Source of the DNA: Heterodera schachtii
Taxonomy: Eukaryota; Nematoda; Chromadorea; Rhabditida; Heteroderidae
DNA length: 64,000 bases
Direction: 5' to 3'
NCBI GenBank assembly: GCA_023374025.1
Contig: SIJG01000036.1
Coordinates: 381,426-445,425 of the forward strand
Shown: piece after piece, positions 54,319 to 64,000 of the stretch
Position numbering within the stretch: the stretch's first letter is position 1
Layout of the letters: every line of letters starts with the position of its first letter
Made by a program: the position numbers and the translations under genes
The notes under the pieces: generated by a model
Database searches by the model: none
Told to the model about the DNA's origin: nothing
Seen by the model: only the letters and a program-made list of their open reading frames with translations

Positions 54319-55855
54319 TCAAATTTCGATTTTTTCTGACTTTGTGTCCCTTATTTTCTCGCAAAACGACACGTCCCAATTTTGCGGATTTCTCATATTG
54401 GGCTGCACAAAATGGAGTTCCGTCTCTCGACAGATGCCCAATATTTCCACTGTCCTCGGCGTTTTCTGCTTTCTGTACGAAATGCGCCACCAAATGCTTG
54501 TTGGGTTTAAATTGCCGGGCGGAAAAGGGACTCTGAAAAGGAAGAAAAAACTGCTGACCATGCAAAAAGACCAACTCATTGTAAGCACCACCGACTTGTT
54601 CTTAGTGACTGCCATCAAATGGGTGAAACAATTCGATTGTTTGTCGAATAAGCGCAGGAAAATCACATCGCCTTTTGTGTGGGTGAACACCCCGACGCCG
54701 TCCTGAATTGGCTGTTTGTCCTTCTCCAACAAGTGCATCTGTTGGTTGTGTTGATGGAGGTTCATTTGTTGCTGTGAAGGGAGAAAGCGCCTTTTGTCCT
54801 AAAAGGCATTCATTCCCAAAGATGGCATTGGCATGTCACGAATGGTAAATCAAAAGGCCCAATTTAACGAAAAAAAGGAGAGAGCGAATATTATTAAAAA
54901 AAGTTATTGAAAACGAGAAAATTTTTATCACCGTGGGAAATCTCGAGGAATTGGCCGATTTATGATTGTGACGAGGAAAATGCAAATATTGTAGAAACAG
55001 ACACAGACAAATGAGGGAAAATCATTCGCAGTTCATGACAGGCATTTGTGCCATTTTAATTCAAAATGAAATTTTCGCCATTTCCCCGCCCTCCCCCTCA
55101 CCCCACTGTCGTTCCTGACAACCTCCCGCATCGCTTCTTTTATGTCGTACTGTTGTTGCTTGTCATGTTGTTGCTGCTCAAAAAGCACCAACGCTTTGGT
55201 GCTGCTGCTTTGCACGTCCCAAAAACTGTCCGCCCATTTCCGAGCCTTCCCTCGACCCAACGGTTACTGTTGACGCCAAATGAAACTGAAAACGGTGAGA
55301 TTATACTGTAAAATAAATAAATTAACGACTTTTATTAATTGTAAATTCAATGCCAAAAAAAAGACACTTTTGAGTCGGTGTCAAACGCAATTAGGGAACA
55401 GTCGTCCTCGAGCAGGTCACTGGAAGTGGCGTGCTGGTGTTTCCAATTCAGCACATTAAACGCAACACGGACAGGCTTCTCGAACAGATCGACAATATCA
55501 CTTAAATCAATGCACTAATAAGGTTTGATATCAGCCGATAATTACTCTTTAATTGTATGAAATTTAAATCCCAAAAGCTGACATTGAGCAAAACCCGACG
55601 GTGTCGCCTTCTTCGGCTCTCCAATTTTGTCCTTTGATTGGCAAAATGCGGCCAAATGCGATGATTCCGTCGCGAAGGCACAGAATGGAGCCCAGTCGAA
55701 AGCCTTCGTCGTTCGGATCGATGACGACACTTTTGAGGATGCCCCATTCCATAGGCTTTCCGAAAGTTGCCGAACGATGGAGGGGCGGAGGGATGGCGGA
55801 ACGGAAAACATTGGCAAGGTCGTCATGGAAAGAACAGACGTTTGTCGGAGGCTAA
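54319..55855 (-). CDS. unrecognised gene, at least three coding segments
   Basis: Three frames on the - strand have good coding texture but match no family I can name: 55855-55564 (LANVFRSAIPPPLHRSATFG, MEWGILKSVVIDPNDEGFRL, AFGRILPIKGQNWRAEEGDT), about 55503-55373 (SDIVDLFEKPVRVAFNVLNW, SSDLLEDDCSLIAFDTDSKV), and 54765 to about 54540 (NLHQHNQQMHLLEKDKQPIQ, GVFTHTKGDVIFLRLFDKQS) continuing to about 54,320. They could be exons of one leftward gene or of two. No start or stop, signal peptide or membrane segment was fixed. Splice sites between segments were not resolved. Confidence 0.35.
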
Positions 55856-56827
55856 AAATACCAATACAAACAAGTACCAATGCCTTATTAAAATTGGTAA
55901 AAATTTAAAATTTAGGTCGACAAATTGATTTCCCTAAGTTTTTAAAGGTAGGACAAAAAGAAATGATTTGTAAATTCTAATTAAAGACCTAGTAATTATT
56001 TTTCCATATTTTTGGGAGGTTAAAAGAATGAGTGTCCCAACTCTTTTGGCTATGCTCTCTTTTTAAAAATACATTTTGAATGTCCTCCACAAAATTGAGC
56101 GACCATTGTGGCGGCTTTACTGAGTTTCCCGACTGGACAAAGTTGCTTAAATAGAAGTGTTGATTCTGCTTCTTAATAAGGTGGACCATGAAAAAAAATT
56201 TGTGCCCCTTTTTCGATATTTTGACAATTTCTTCAAAAATGTTGTAAAACGCATTTACAATTAGAAGATGACAGGCCGTGACCAGAAAAAAAAATTCGGA
56301 GGGAGAACCCGAATTTTGTTTTTTTTTGCTATTCGGTGAAAAGTCAGGAATTTGTAGCTTTTTTCGCCAAAAAATGACGCCAATTTGTTGCCTTTTTTAA
56401 ACGGAAAAGTACATCGAAAATAAACAAGTCTCTGAAATTCCGTCCAGTTTCTAATAAATATTTATAAAAATATTTAAAGGGAGGGGCACAAATTTCGAAA
56501 CAAAAAAAAGATATTGTAAAAAAGCAACAAATGTAAGTTAATTCATCCAAACATACAAAGTGAGAAAAGCGTGGCAATGTTCAGTTTCGCGGATGCCCGA
56601 GCTGGAGAGTTGTTTCACCAAATTCGCATTGACTTTAATGGCCGATTTCAGTCGTGGCGAATACAATTCGATGTTCAATTTTTCGTCTGTTGGAACAGTT
56701 TTGCATTTCCGCCATTTGCAGTCAAAAATTGTGAGGTTCGGAACACAGAAAATCGGAAGACAAATCTAAAATTCACACGCATTTCCCATTTTTCTGATTT
56801 TGAGTGAGATTGACTATGATTACCTAA

Positions 56828-57094
56828 TTATGCAATTATCAGAACCACCTTAACAGATTCGTTGTGTTTTCCCCCATTTGTCCACTCCACTCGTTTTGTT
56901 GGCAATATTTCGTCCACTTTTTTCCAATTTTGCTCTCCACATTCATTAATTTCGTATAGGTACCAATTTCCAATTCGGGCACCGCTGAATTCAGCACGAA
57001 CTTCCAATGCACTTAAATCGTCGTCGTAGACCAAAAAACAGGTGTTATCCCTGACGCCAACACAAAGAGCAAAACGACATAATTTAATGCTCAT
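56828..57094 (-). CDS. unrecognised small frame, possible first exon
   Basis: An 88-codon frame from an ATG (MSIKLCRFALCVGVRDN) includes VYDDDLSALEVRAEFSGARI and NWYLYEINECGEQNWKKVDE and stops at 56828. Hydrophobic and polar residues alternate as in a beta-rich domain. It has no low-complexity bias. It may be a stand-alone small protein or the first exon of the unrecognised leftward gene at 54.3-55.9 kb. A second - strand frame at 56,189-55,989 has similar texture. Confidence 0.3.
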   Translation of the reverse strand: MSIKLCRFALCVGVRDNTCFLVYDDDLSALEVRAEFSGARIGNWYLYEINECGEQNWKKVDEILPTKRVEWTNGGKHNESVKVVLIIA

Positions 57095-57139
57095 TTAAGG
57101 AATGAAAATAAATAATGTGAATTTGAAGAGGGTTAATGC

Positions 57140-58315
57140 GAAATTATTGGCTAAACGGAAAGCAGGTCGAAAAAAAAATTAGTTATGAGTTGGCCTCACA
57201 ATTGTAAGGCCGGGACCGGAGCACTGGGTAGTGGGACCTCACGGCTTTATTCAATCAGATAAATGCAAAATTTAATCTATGCCATAGTTCTTTTATTCGA
57301 AACCGGGCAGGGCTCGGTACCCGGTTTTCACAGTGCCCAGCTCGGCAAATTTTAAATTTACAAATTTAAAAAAAATCGAGTTTATATATATTTTTAAATT
57401 CATCTGAATTTAACGGAATTTTTTGAATTTGGGAGAATTTTTGAAAAAGAAGGGCAATTGTGTAGAATTGTGGTCCCGACGAAAAATAAACTTAAAATTT
57501 TTGTTTTATTTTTTCCTGGGGTGGAAAAACACGTTGATCACGAATCTGATCTTAGATTTGGCAAAATCATTGATTTTGTCTATGACTTTTCATCAAGTAC
57601 TTCATTTTTTCCAAAATTTTTAATTTTTTAAAAACTTTCTTTCCAGTGAATTTGGGGTAGAAAAAAGAGCTGATCACGAACATGAATCCAGTTTTTACAA
57701 AAGCCACCATTTTGTCTATGATTTTTCATCAAGTATCATGAAAAAAAACAATTGCAGCCAAGCGGGCTCGAACTCCAGACCCCGTTTCATGTGACCCCTA
57801 TGGACCAGTATTCAAAATCAATGATTTCGAAAATCTGAGCTCAGATTCGTGATCAGCATATTTTTCCACCCCAGAAAAAAAATAAATAAAATTAAAATTT
57901 TAATTTTCGTCGGGACCACAATTCTACACAATTGCCAAAAGAAGCGAACGAGAAATTTCAAATTTGTAAATTTAAATACCTAAATAAAAACAATATTTTT
58001 CTTAAGAAAAAGTTGTTTTGTCTTTCTCTACTCCCGGGCCTAGTACGAGTTGGGTTTGTCCGGTATAAATACGGCCACTTTTTTGACCTTGCCTATCATT
58101 CCAATTCTCATCATTTTTTTTTGTTGAATTCTTCGCTTTCTCTGGAAAAATGTTTACGGCTACCTAAAGCAAAAATTTTCTACCAAAAAATTTTCAAAAA
58201 GGTTCTCTTTTAAACTAGCGCCTTATTTCGAGCCCTAGCAATAATTAAAGCCTAAACGGAAATCAGGTCGAAAGAAACCAAATAAAAACTATTAATTATG
58301 AGTGGGCCTCAGATA
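57140..58315 (+). repeat. pair of ~65-bp direct repeats bracketing the 57.4-kb MITE region
   Basis: CTAAACGGAAAGCAGGTCGA... ATTAGTTATGAGTTGGCCTC at about 57,150-57,205 recurs as CTAAACGGAAATCAGGTCGA... ATTATGAGTGGGCCTCAG at about 58,250-58,312. They may mark a local duplication or the ends of a larger decayed element. Confidence 0.55.
57453..57936. mobile_element. MITE with ~100-bp TIRs and 8-bp target-site duplication
   Basis: A 484-bp element. Its ends, GGCAATTGTGTAGAATTGTG and the reverse complement of the right end, agree for about 100 nt with few changes (through GGTCCCGACGAAAA, TGGGGTGGAAAAA and TGATCACGAATCTGA). AAAAGAAG flanks both sides (57445-57452 and 57937-57944). No coding capacity. 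The 8-bp duplication fits hAT-type transposition, although the ends do not start TA/CA. Confidence 0.8.
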
Positions 58316-58413
58316 CCTAAATGAATACCCATTTATATTTACGTATACCCATTTTCTTTGTATGGTTAAAAATTCTTTGCTGACTTTGTTTTTGTTTAGA
58401 GTTATCATAAGCA

Positions 58414-61306
58414 ATGGAGCCGGTCCATTTATCGAGCCCTTCGCGTTACACTTTGTGAGAGCATTCTCCCATTATTTCTGTTTTTATTTCTGATTTTTCA
58501 GATACCACTTCTCTGATCGCTTTTATATTGAGCCAATTGCGTCGAAAGGTTACGTCGATTCCCCCGCCGTTGGCACAAATTTGGAGATTGATCGATTTTC
58601 CAGCGAACTAAAGCTCAGTAAACAGTTTGAATTGCCTGTCTTCATCTGTACTTTTCGTTTTTTAGAACAAAGTACTGCGCCAATTTCAGTTGACAGTTTA
58701 AAGATTCAACCGATTGATGGCCTCGTCGGCATCATTCAGTTGGTGTCCGGCCCCTATTTGATCGTTATTTCCAAGTCGACGAGTGTTGGCACGTTAAACG
58801 GGGCGGACATTTACCGAGTCATTCGTACTGAACTGATCCCTTTCCGTACCAGCGAAGCCCATCTGAGCGAAAACGAAGTACGAACAGTGGCGAAAGGGAG
58901 ATAAACCGAATGGGTTAAACGATAAAGGAAAACATAAATCCATTCCGTTTTTAATCTGTCGCTTTTAAATTTATTTGATGGATTTTTAGCGCCATGCCAA
59001 CCAAATTTTTGTGGAAATGCTCGAAACTGTGCTCAAATGCGATGCATTTTACTACTCTCATCGGATGGACATTTCACACAGCTGTATGTGTGCATTTGTT
59101 TTTCATTTTTCTACTAATATTTTTAAAATTCATTTACAGTTCAATGGCTTTCCGAAAATGCGACGCCCAATTTTCACCAGCAGCCGCTGTTTCAGCGAAT
59201 TGACCGCAATTTTGTGTGGAACACGCGCCTTTGTGTCCTTTTTAAATCTGCTGAGGTTGCGAAGAATAAATTTTTGGAAAATTGACTCCAAATGGCAAAA
59301 AAAAATATTCTTTTTTTGGCTAAAAACGGCTATAAATTCCTGTAAAACACATTTATTCATTTCTAACCTTTTGCTTTGGGTTTAAATTAATCTCTCCGGT
59401 GATTTTATTCTTTAGTGGTTTATTTTCCTGTCCTTTATAGCTTTCTTCCTTTGCCATTCCTCTCATCCACGGCTTCGTTGGCATCCGCAAATGCGTTGTC
59501 AATGACAGACCCTTCAAATTGGCACTGATTTCTCGCCGTTCTGTCCAACGGTTTTTTCCAGTTCACTTTGGAAATTTAAGGTGCTCTTTTTCAGTGCCGG
59601 CGTTCGTTTTCCACACGCGTGGCCTCGACCGGGAGGGAAACTGTGCCAATTTTGTGGAGACCGAACAAATTGTGCAATTTGACACAAAAAGCGGGAAAAA
59701 TCAGCGACATTTGGCGTCGTTTGTGCAGGCAAATAAATCCGGATATTTTTGGAATAGTCAAACCAATTTTATTTGTCATATTTCTTCATTTTCCCTCTTT
59801 TCAGATTCGCGCTTCCATCCCTTTGTTTTGGGCCCAGCGGACCAATCTCCGGTGGCAGCCCGACCCTTCTCATTTGCCGAAAAACGAACAAATCGCCGCC
59901 TACCGAGCCCATCTTAACGCACTTTTCAATCGTTACGGAAAGGACGCAAATGGAAATCCGCGGAAAATTGTGAGCGGAAAATAATTAAACACAAAAGGGA
60001 AGGTAATGGGGCAAAATTGAGGATCATTTAACGAAAAGAAAGCAATTCATTACAATTAATTTACTTTTCCTTTCGTTTCATTCTTTTTCAATTAAGTTCA
60101 TTGTCAATCTGATCAACCAATACGGCCGTGAACACATTTTGGGAAAATTGTTCCATTCAGTTGTCGATTCGGTTAAATTTGACAATGTCCGTTTTGAACC
60201 GTTTGACTTCCATCGCCATTGCTCTTCGCTGAATTGGGACAGATTGTCGGAGCTGCATGAGAAATTGGCACCCGAAGTTAACAACTTTGGGTAACATCAT
60301 TCATCTTTTTACATTACCTTTTAATTATTTTCAGCTTTTTCTTTACCACATTGGAGCTGGAGGATTTGAGCGCAGTTGGGGAGAGAAAATATCAGAACGG
60401 ATTATTCCGAACGAATTGCATGGAGTGAGTTGAATTAATGCATTCGCCTAATTAGGCGTTAATTACTTCCCCCAATTTCAGTTGTTTGGACAGGACAAAC
60501 GTTGTCCAGGCACTTTTGGCCATGGAATCATTGCGGTAGTTTTTTGGGGATTTTTTTTACCATAATACGCCATTTTCATCAGTCTCCAACTCCAAAGCAT
60601 TGGCATTCTGCCTCAAAATGTGAAAAACTTTGATGCCTGGCCCGGCTTTGTTTATACTTTCAAGAATTGTAAATTGTTCATATCAGTATGAATTCGTTTT
60701 GATTTCGTTTGTTCAGTGTGGGCCGATAACGGCGATGACTGCAGCAAACAGTACGCGGGCACAGCGGCGCTGAAGGCATTTTTTGGGGACGGGGGAATGA
60801 TTTGTTCAAATTTCATCTTTTACAGACGGATTACACACGGATCGGACGACGGACATTCGGCGGGGCATTGCAAGACGCACACAATTCACTTATGCGCTAT
60901 TTCAAAAACAACTGGAGCGACGGGTACAGACAGGTCAATGGCATTTGCAAATTGGAGATAATTCACCAATCAATGGGTGGTGTTTAGGACGCGATCAATC
61001 TGTTCCTCGGCAATTACGTGGTGAACCGATACAATTTGCCCGCTGGGTTGGACCATTCGCCAGTCGCTTTCGATTTGAATGGCTTCGCCATTGTGTTCTC
61101 CGTGATCACTTTTGCCATGACAATTCTTTGTCTTTTGGTGTCCGGTCCGTTTTGTCTATTTTTTTCCCCAAATTTTTCCCCTAAATTCAGAAAACCCTTT
61201 CATCGCTTTGTTTTGGCTGGCTCTTTCTGTGCTGATGCTCTCTTTCATTTGGCTCCATGGCGAAGACTTTTCCGACCGTCCTCGTCTTGTTGTGTCTGGC
61301 AACTGA
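58414..61306 (+). CDS. sac1: Sac1 phosphoinositide phosphatase (SACM1L ortholog)
   Basis: Start [13 protein letters not shown] at 58414; main exons 58414-58454, 58502-58617, 58666-58877, 58990 to about 59095, about 59140-59253, 59437-59550, 59595-59730, 59804-59969 and 60098-60293, then small exons to the stop at 61306. The Sac domain is recognisable throughout: [53 protein letters not shown]. The catalytic CX5R motif RTNCMDCLDRTN is split by an intron near 60,425. Later motifs are [25 protein letters not shown] and [10 protein letters not shown]. Two C-terminal TM helices follow ([20 protein letters not shown] and [20 protein letters not shown]), as in the ER/Golgi-anchored enzyme that dephosphorylates PI4P and other monophosphoinositides. 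Two introns appear to use GC donors (CAG|gcaaat at 59731, AAG|gcattt near 60,776). One extra base near 59,612 breaks the frame between AGVRF and HTRGLD; a sequence error is the likeliest cause. Confidence 0.92.
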
Positions 61307-61693
61307 TGCTAATCATCAATGTGCCAGCTTTGGATGTGCCGTTTGAGCTCCAAATAAAGAAAAAAAAGTTGTGAATTTCCCCCAAACTTTGCCTCGTTTT
61401 CTACAGTATGTCGATAAGTACAGTATTCAACATAATGTCCGGTCTGTTCGGCTTTGCCATATAACTCATTAATGTATGTGTGTAAATGTGCTTATTATTA
61501 GGTTGTTTTGAATAAAAAAGGACTGCCCGGTGAAAAGTTTTGTTGTTTGGATTTTTTCAATATTTTATATTCCTTAATAATTAATAGTCTTTCTAAAATA
61601 TGTAGAATCTCTCCACCGTTGTCCATCTCAAATGTTTGGCATTGGGCCAATTTTTCCATTTATTAATTGGCACAATGAATTGTTTTCGCCTCC

Positions 61694-61916
61694 CCTCGAT
61701 TCGTCTACTCAACGATTCGTCTATTCAACGATTCGTCTACTCGACGATTCGTCTACTCAGCCAAAATGTGACGATTCGTCTACTCAGCCAAAAAGCCACG
61801 ATTCGTCTACTCGACGATTCGTCTATTCAACGATTCGTCTACCCAGCCAAAATGTGACGATTCGTCTACTCAGCCAAAAAGCTACGATTCGTCTACATTA
61901 TTCGTCTACTCCGCCA
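61694..61916 (+). repeat. tandem CGATTCGTCTACTC array
   Basis: About a dozen copies of a 14-15-mer ACGATTCGTCTACTC, some followed by AGCCAAAATGTG or AGCCAAAAAGCC, giving a two-level (15 and 27-28 bp) repeat. It lies about 400 bp downstream of the Sac1 stop codon. Confidence 0.85.
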
Positions 61917-62167
61917 AAAAATTTCTAAAACCCGGATCCGAACTCGAGAAACTTTTAAAGCCATTTTTATGGAGTTTTCACAAATTGCCTAGTACAATAC
62001 AACGTAAAGAAGGCCTGAAATCGAAAATTTATTATAATAAACATCAAAAATAATAGTTCGAATCAAATGAAAATGTTGAAAATCACGGGAATTGAGGTGA
62101 AAAAATCCAATCACTTGTGCGGAATACGACAAGGGTTTTTGCCAATGGTATAAAGCGATCAATCATC

Positions 62168-63240
62168 CAATTATTCTCGGTCCTCATGTTCATGTTGAGC
62201 CCCTCGTGCACGCAGGCCACCCACATATCCTTGCATCTGCAGACTCAGCAGTGAAAGGATGTTCATAACGTTTTCGTCTGTGTTGTACTCCGCCTCGTCC
62301 AATGCATCTCCGATCAATTGCTCCTTCAAAATGTATTTGATGCGGCGTTTGTGCGGGAACGCCGAATTGGATGAAATTGTTACCATAAACATGGTCCAAA
62401 TTCACTAAAATAAAGAAAATAAGAACGAATTCAAAAAACAAAAATACTCACCACTACCAAATGAATTCCGGCGACTGTATTCGGCATCCTCAGTGGCATT
62501 GGTGCTGATTGAACTGCGTCGGCTTTGATTTCGCGCCATTTTCTGAAAACTGCCTGGCTCATGTGGAATAGACATCCCGTCAATTGGGCCGCTGGAAACG
62601 TTTCTCGCATGGCCCGAATCGTTGCGGTTTCAAAGTCACTGATGACTTAAATTTTGAGATGAAATAAAGTTAGGAGAAATTATCACTTACTATGTGCTGG
62701 GGTGTTGGGTGCAATCATCGCTTTGACCGCATTGAGCGCCTCTTCGTAGTATTTTCGTTGCTTTCCAGGCAACAGAGCATGCACACATAATGCGAGCCGC
62801 CGGTTTCGGGTAGGACAACACTCAAAGGGTTGACACGGTCCATGTTGCCGTAAATCTTCCTTTTCTGCCTAAAAATTTCGAAATAAGAGTGAAAGAGGAA
62901 TACACGTATCAAAAGAGAAGAACCTTCTCATTACTGCCACCAGTGCGAGGTCAGTGCCCATGGAAACAAAGGTTTCGTCCTTGGTGTTTGCACGGATTTA
63001 AAAAAACAACCGCAGACCTTGGTACCAAATGCAAAATGCCCCCCTCTCCGTTTTTCCGCACTGAAACTCGACGGGAGGTCGGTTTTCCGCGTCACATTCA
63101 TCCGACGCCGGCTCTTCGTCGTCGTTTCCCTCACTTTGCGTGATAAAAACGCTGCTGTCGTCGAATTCTGACGACTTTCTTGTGCGTTTGGATGCCTTTC
63201 GTCGCTGTTGTTGTTCAAGTAGTGTTCGAATTGATTTCAT
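62168..63240 (-). pseudogene. MULE-type transposase gene or remnant (possible FLYWCH N-terminus)
   Basis: The - strand starts MKSIRTLLEQQQRRKASKRT at 63240, then an acidic stretch, then FQCGKTERGAFCIWYQGLRL, loosely like a FLYWCH zinc-finger beta hairpin. Further on come HALLPGKQRKYYEEALNAVK (ending 62691) and, across an intron, ISDFETATIRAMRETFP, GCLFHMSQAVFRKW (from 62645). Together these are the MULE transposase core pattern (LLPGK...Y.E.L, then DFE.A...A....FP...GC.FH..Q). A C-terminal segment (YILKEQLIGDALDEAEYNTD) ends at 62168-62171. The frame changes between SHYVC and HALLPGK near 62,780, and the first half of the DDE domain is not clear. It may be a decaying copy or a domesticated gene. 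No Mutator-type terminal inverted repeats were seen. Confidence 0.6.
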
Positions 63241-64000
63241 TTGCTTAAAATGAGATAGAATGTTCTGCTGCCCATTTTATTTTGCCCATCATTCCCTCTC
63301 TCTTTCCCTCCCTTTTCCTCTTTCCATTGACCACTCCACCCGAATCTCTCTCCTTCCCTCACCCCCCCCCCCCCCTCCGAACAATCGCCGTTCCCTCCTC
63401 CTTCCCCTCCATCCCTCGCGGGGATGGAACGCGTCCATCCGTCGCTTACCTTTCTTCCTCCGCGACCCCCGCCGGGGAGAGTGTCCCCCTCGCCCCTCTT
63501 TCGCTGTTGTTCAGTCCATCAACCAAAAATGTGTGTCCCTCCGCCCTTCGCTGTCTGCTACCGCCCTTTTCTTTTCCTAATTATATTTCCTTCCCTTTTC
63601 ACTCTCTTCCCCACTCTTTCCCTTGGGGCGACAGAAGCGAAGCCAAGCCAAAGAAAGAAAGCCATGTGCGACCAATCTTTTGGCGTCCCTTTCGCCTCTC
63701 TCTCCATTCATTTTGTGTCTCGCCCTCAATTTCAAAATGCCATTGATGAATTTTGGGCTTTTGTTCGAATTGTGTCGAAATTATTTTTCTTCAATTTGGA
63801 CTTTGTTAGTGCTAATTACCCAATTAGTAAACTATTTAAATAATTTTACTCTCCCTTTTCCTCCCCTAAATTTTGTTAAATTTAAATAATCCTCAAACGA
63901 ATCAGCAAGTAAAGCATCCAAATAAATGATGATGGATGCGTTGGGTCGGCGATCCGTCGTCAAATCGTCGATATTCCCCGCCCCATCAATTAATTCCCTC
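63241..64000. other. right-edge noncoding, pyrimidine-rich
   Basis: Polypyrimidine DNA with a C14 run (63,361-63,376), then AT-rich sequence. No exon recognised; the overlapping frames are low-complexity. Confidence 0.5.

Noticed and set aside
55564..55752. SPRY-domain (SPRYSEC-like effector) interpretation of the EEGDTVGFCSMSAFG frame
   Set aside because: Only a loose D-x-VG similarity; other SPRY landmarks are missing and no signal peptide is visible.
63260..63889. Overlapping + strand frames at right edge
   Set aside because: Pyrimidine-rich sequence giving Pro/Ser/Phe-rich frames in several phases; no family resemblance.

Overview
This is a eukaryotic window, most likely from a nematode. 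Small exons are split by short introns (often 45-100 nt) with the nematode-type acceptor TTTTCAG. The gene repertoire is metazoan, and noncoding DNA is full of AATTAATT and AAAATGCCAAA oligomers. At least four introns fit best with GC donors (GC-AG), a feature I recall as unusually common in cyst nematodes; the exact taxon is an inference. I assembled gene models by hand from exon phase and conserved motifs, so single splice sites may be off.

Layout. 1-3,131 (+): the membrane-proximal, transmembrane and intracellular exons of a Delta/LAG-2-type Notch ligand whose ectodomain is not in the window. 3,770-4,644 (+): a possible PDGF/VEGF-like cystine-knot factor. 7,300-11,714 (-): a BCL11-type zinc-finger repressor, followed immediately upstream by an acidic AT-hook reading frame (11,716-13,017, -). 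13.0-27.5 kb: about 14.5 kb without recognisable genes, built of polypurine/polypyrimidine tracts, long G or C runs and minisatellites. 27,586-33,390 (-): a second, complete Notch ligand (signal sequence, MNNL, DSL, four EGF, TM, intracellular tail). It lies tail-to-tail with the first, and their last exons are nearly identical, so the two form an inverted paralogous pair. 38,563-43,168 (+): an NCKX-type Na+/Ca2+-K+ exchanger. 43.5-45.4 kb: a cluster of small non-autonomous DNA transposons. 45,686-49,980 (-): a K-Cl cotransporter. 50.2-57.9 kb: repeat-rich DNA with more MITE-like elements, an array of hairpins sharing one loop, a truncated HSP90-like copy and one or two unrecognised genes. 58,414-61,306 (+): Sac1 phosphoinositide phosphatase. 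62,168-63,240 (-): a MULE-transposase-derived gene or remnant.

Functionally these are independent housekeeping and developmental genes: two Notch ligands, a BCL11 regulator, two ion transporters and an ER/Golgi lipid phosphatase. I see no sign of a pathway cluster. The best leads are the inverted Notch-ligand pair with patchy identity, the constant-loop hairpin array at 52.4-52.65 kb, and the MITE cluster with clear target-site duplications. Two single-base frameshifts in otherwise intact genes suggest base-level errors in the assembly.
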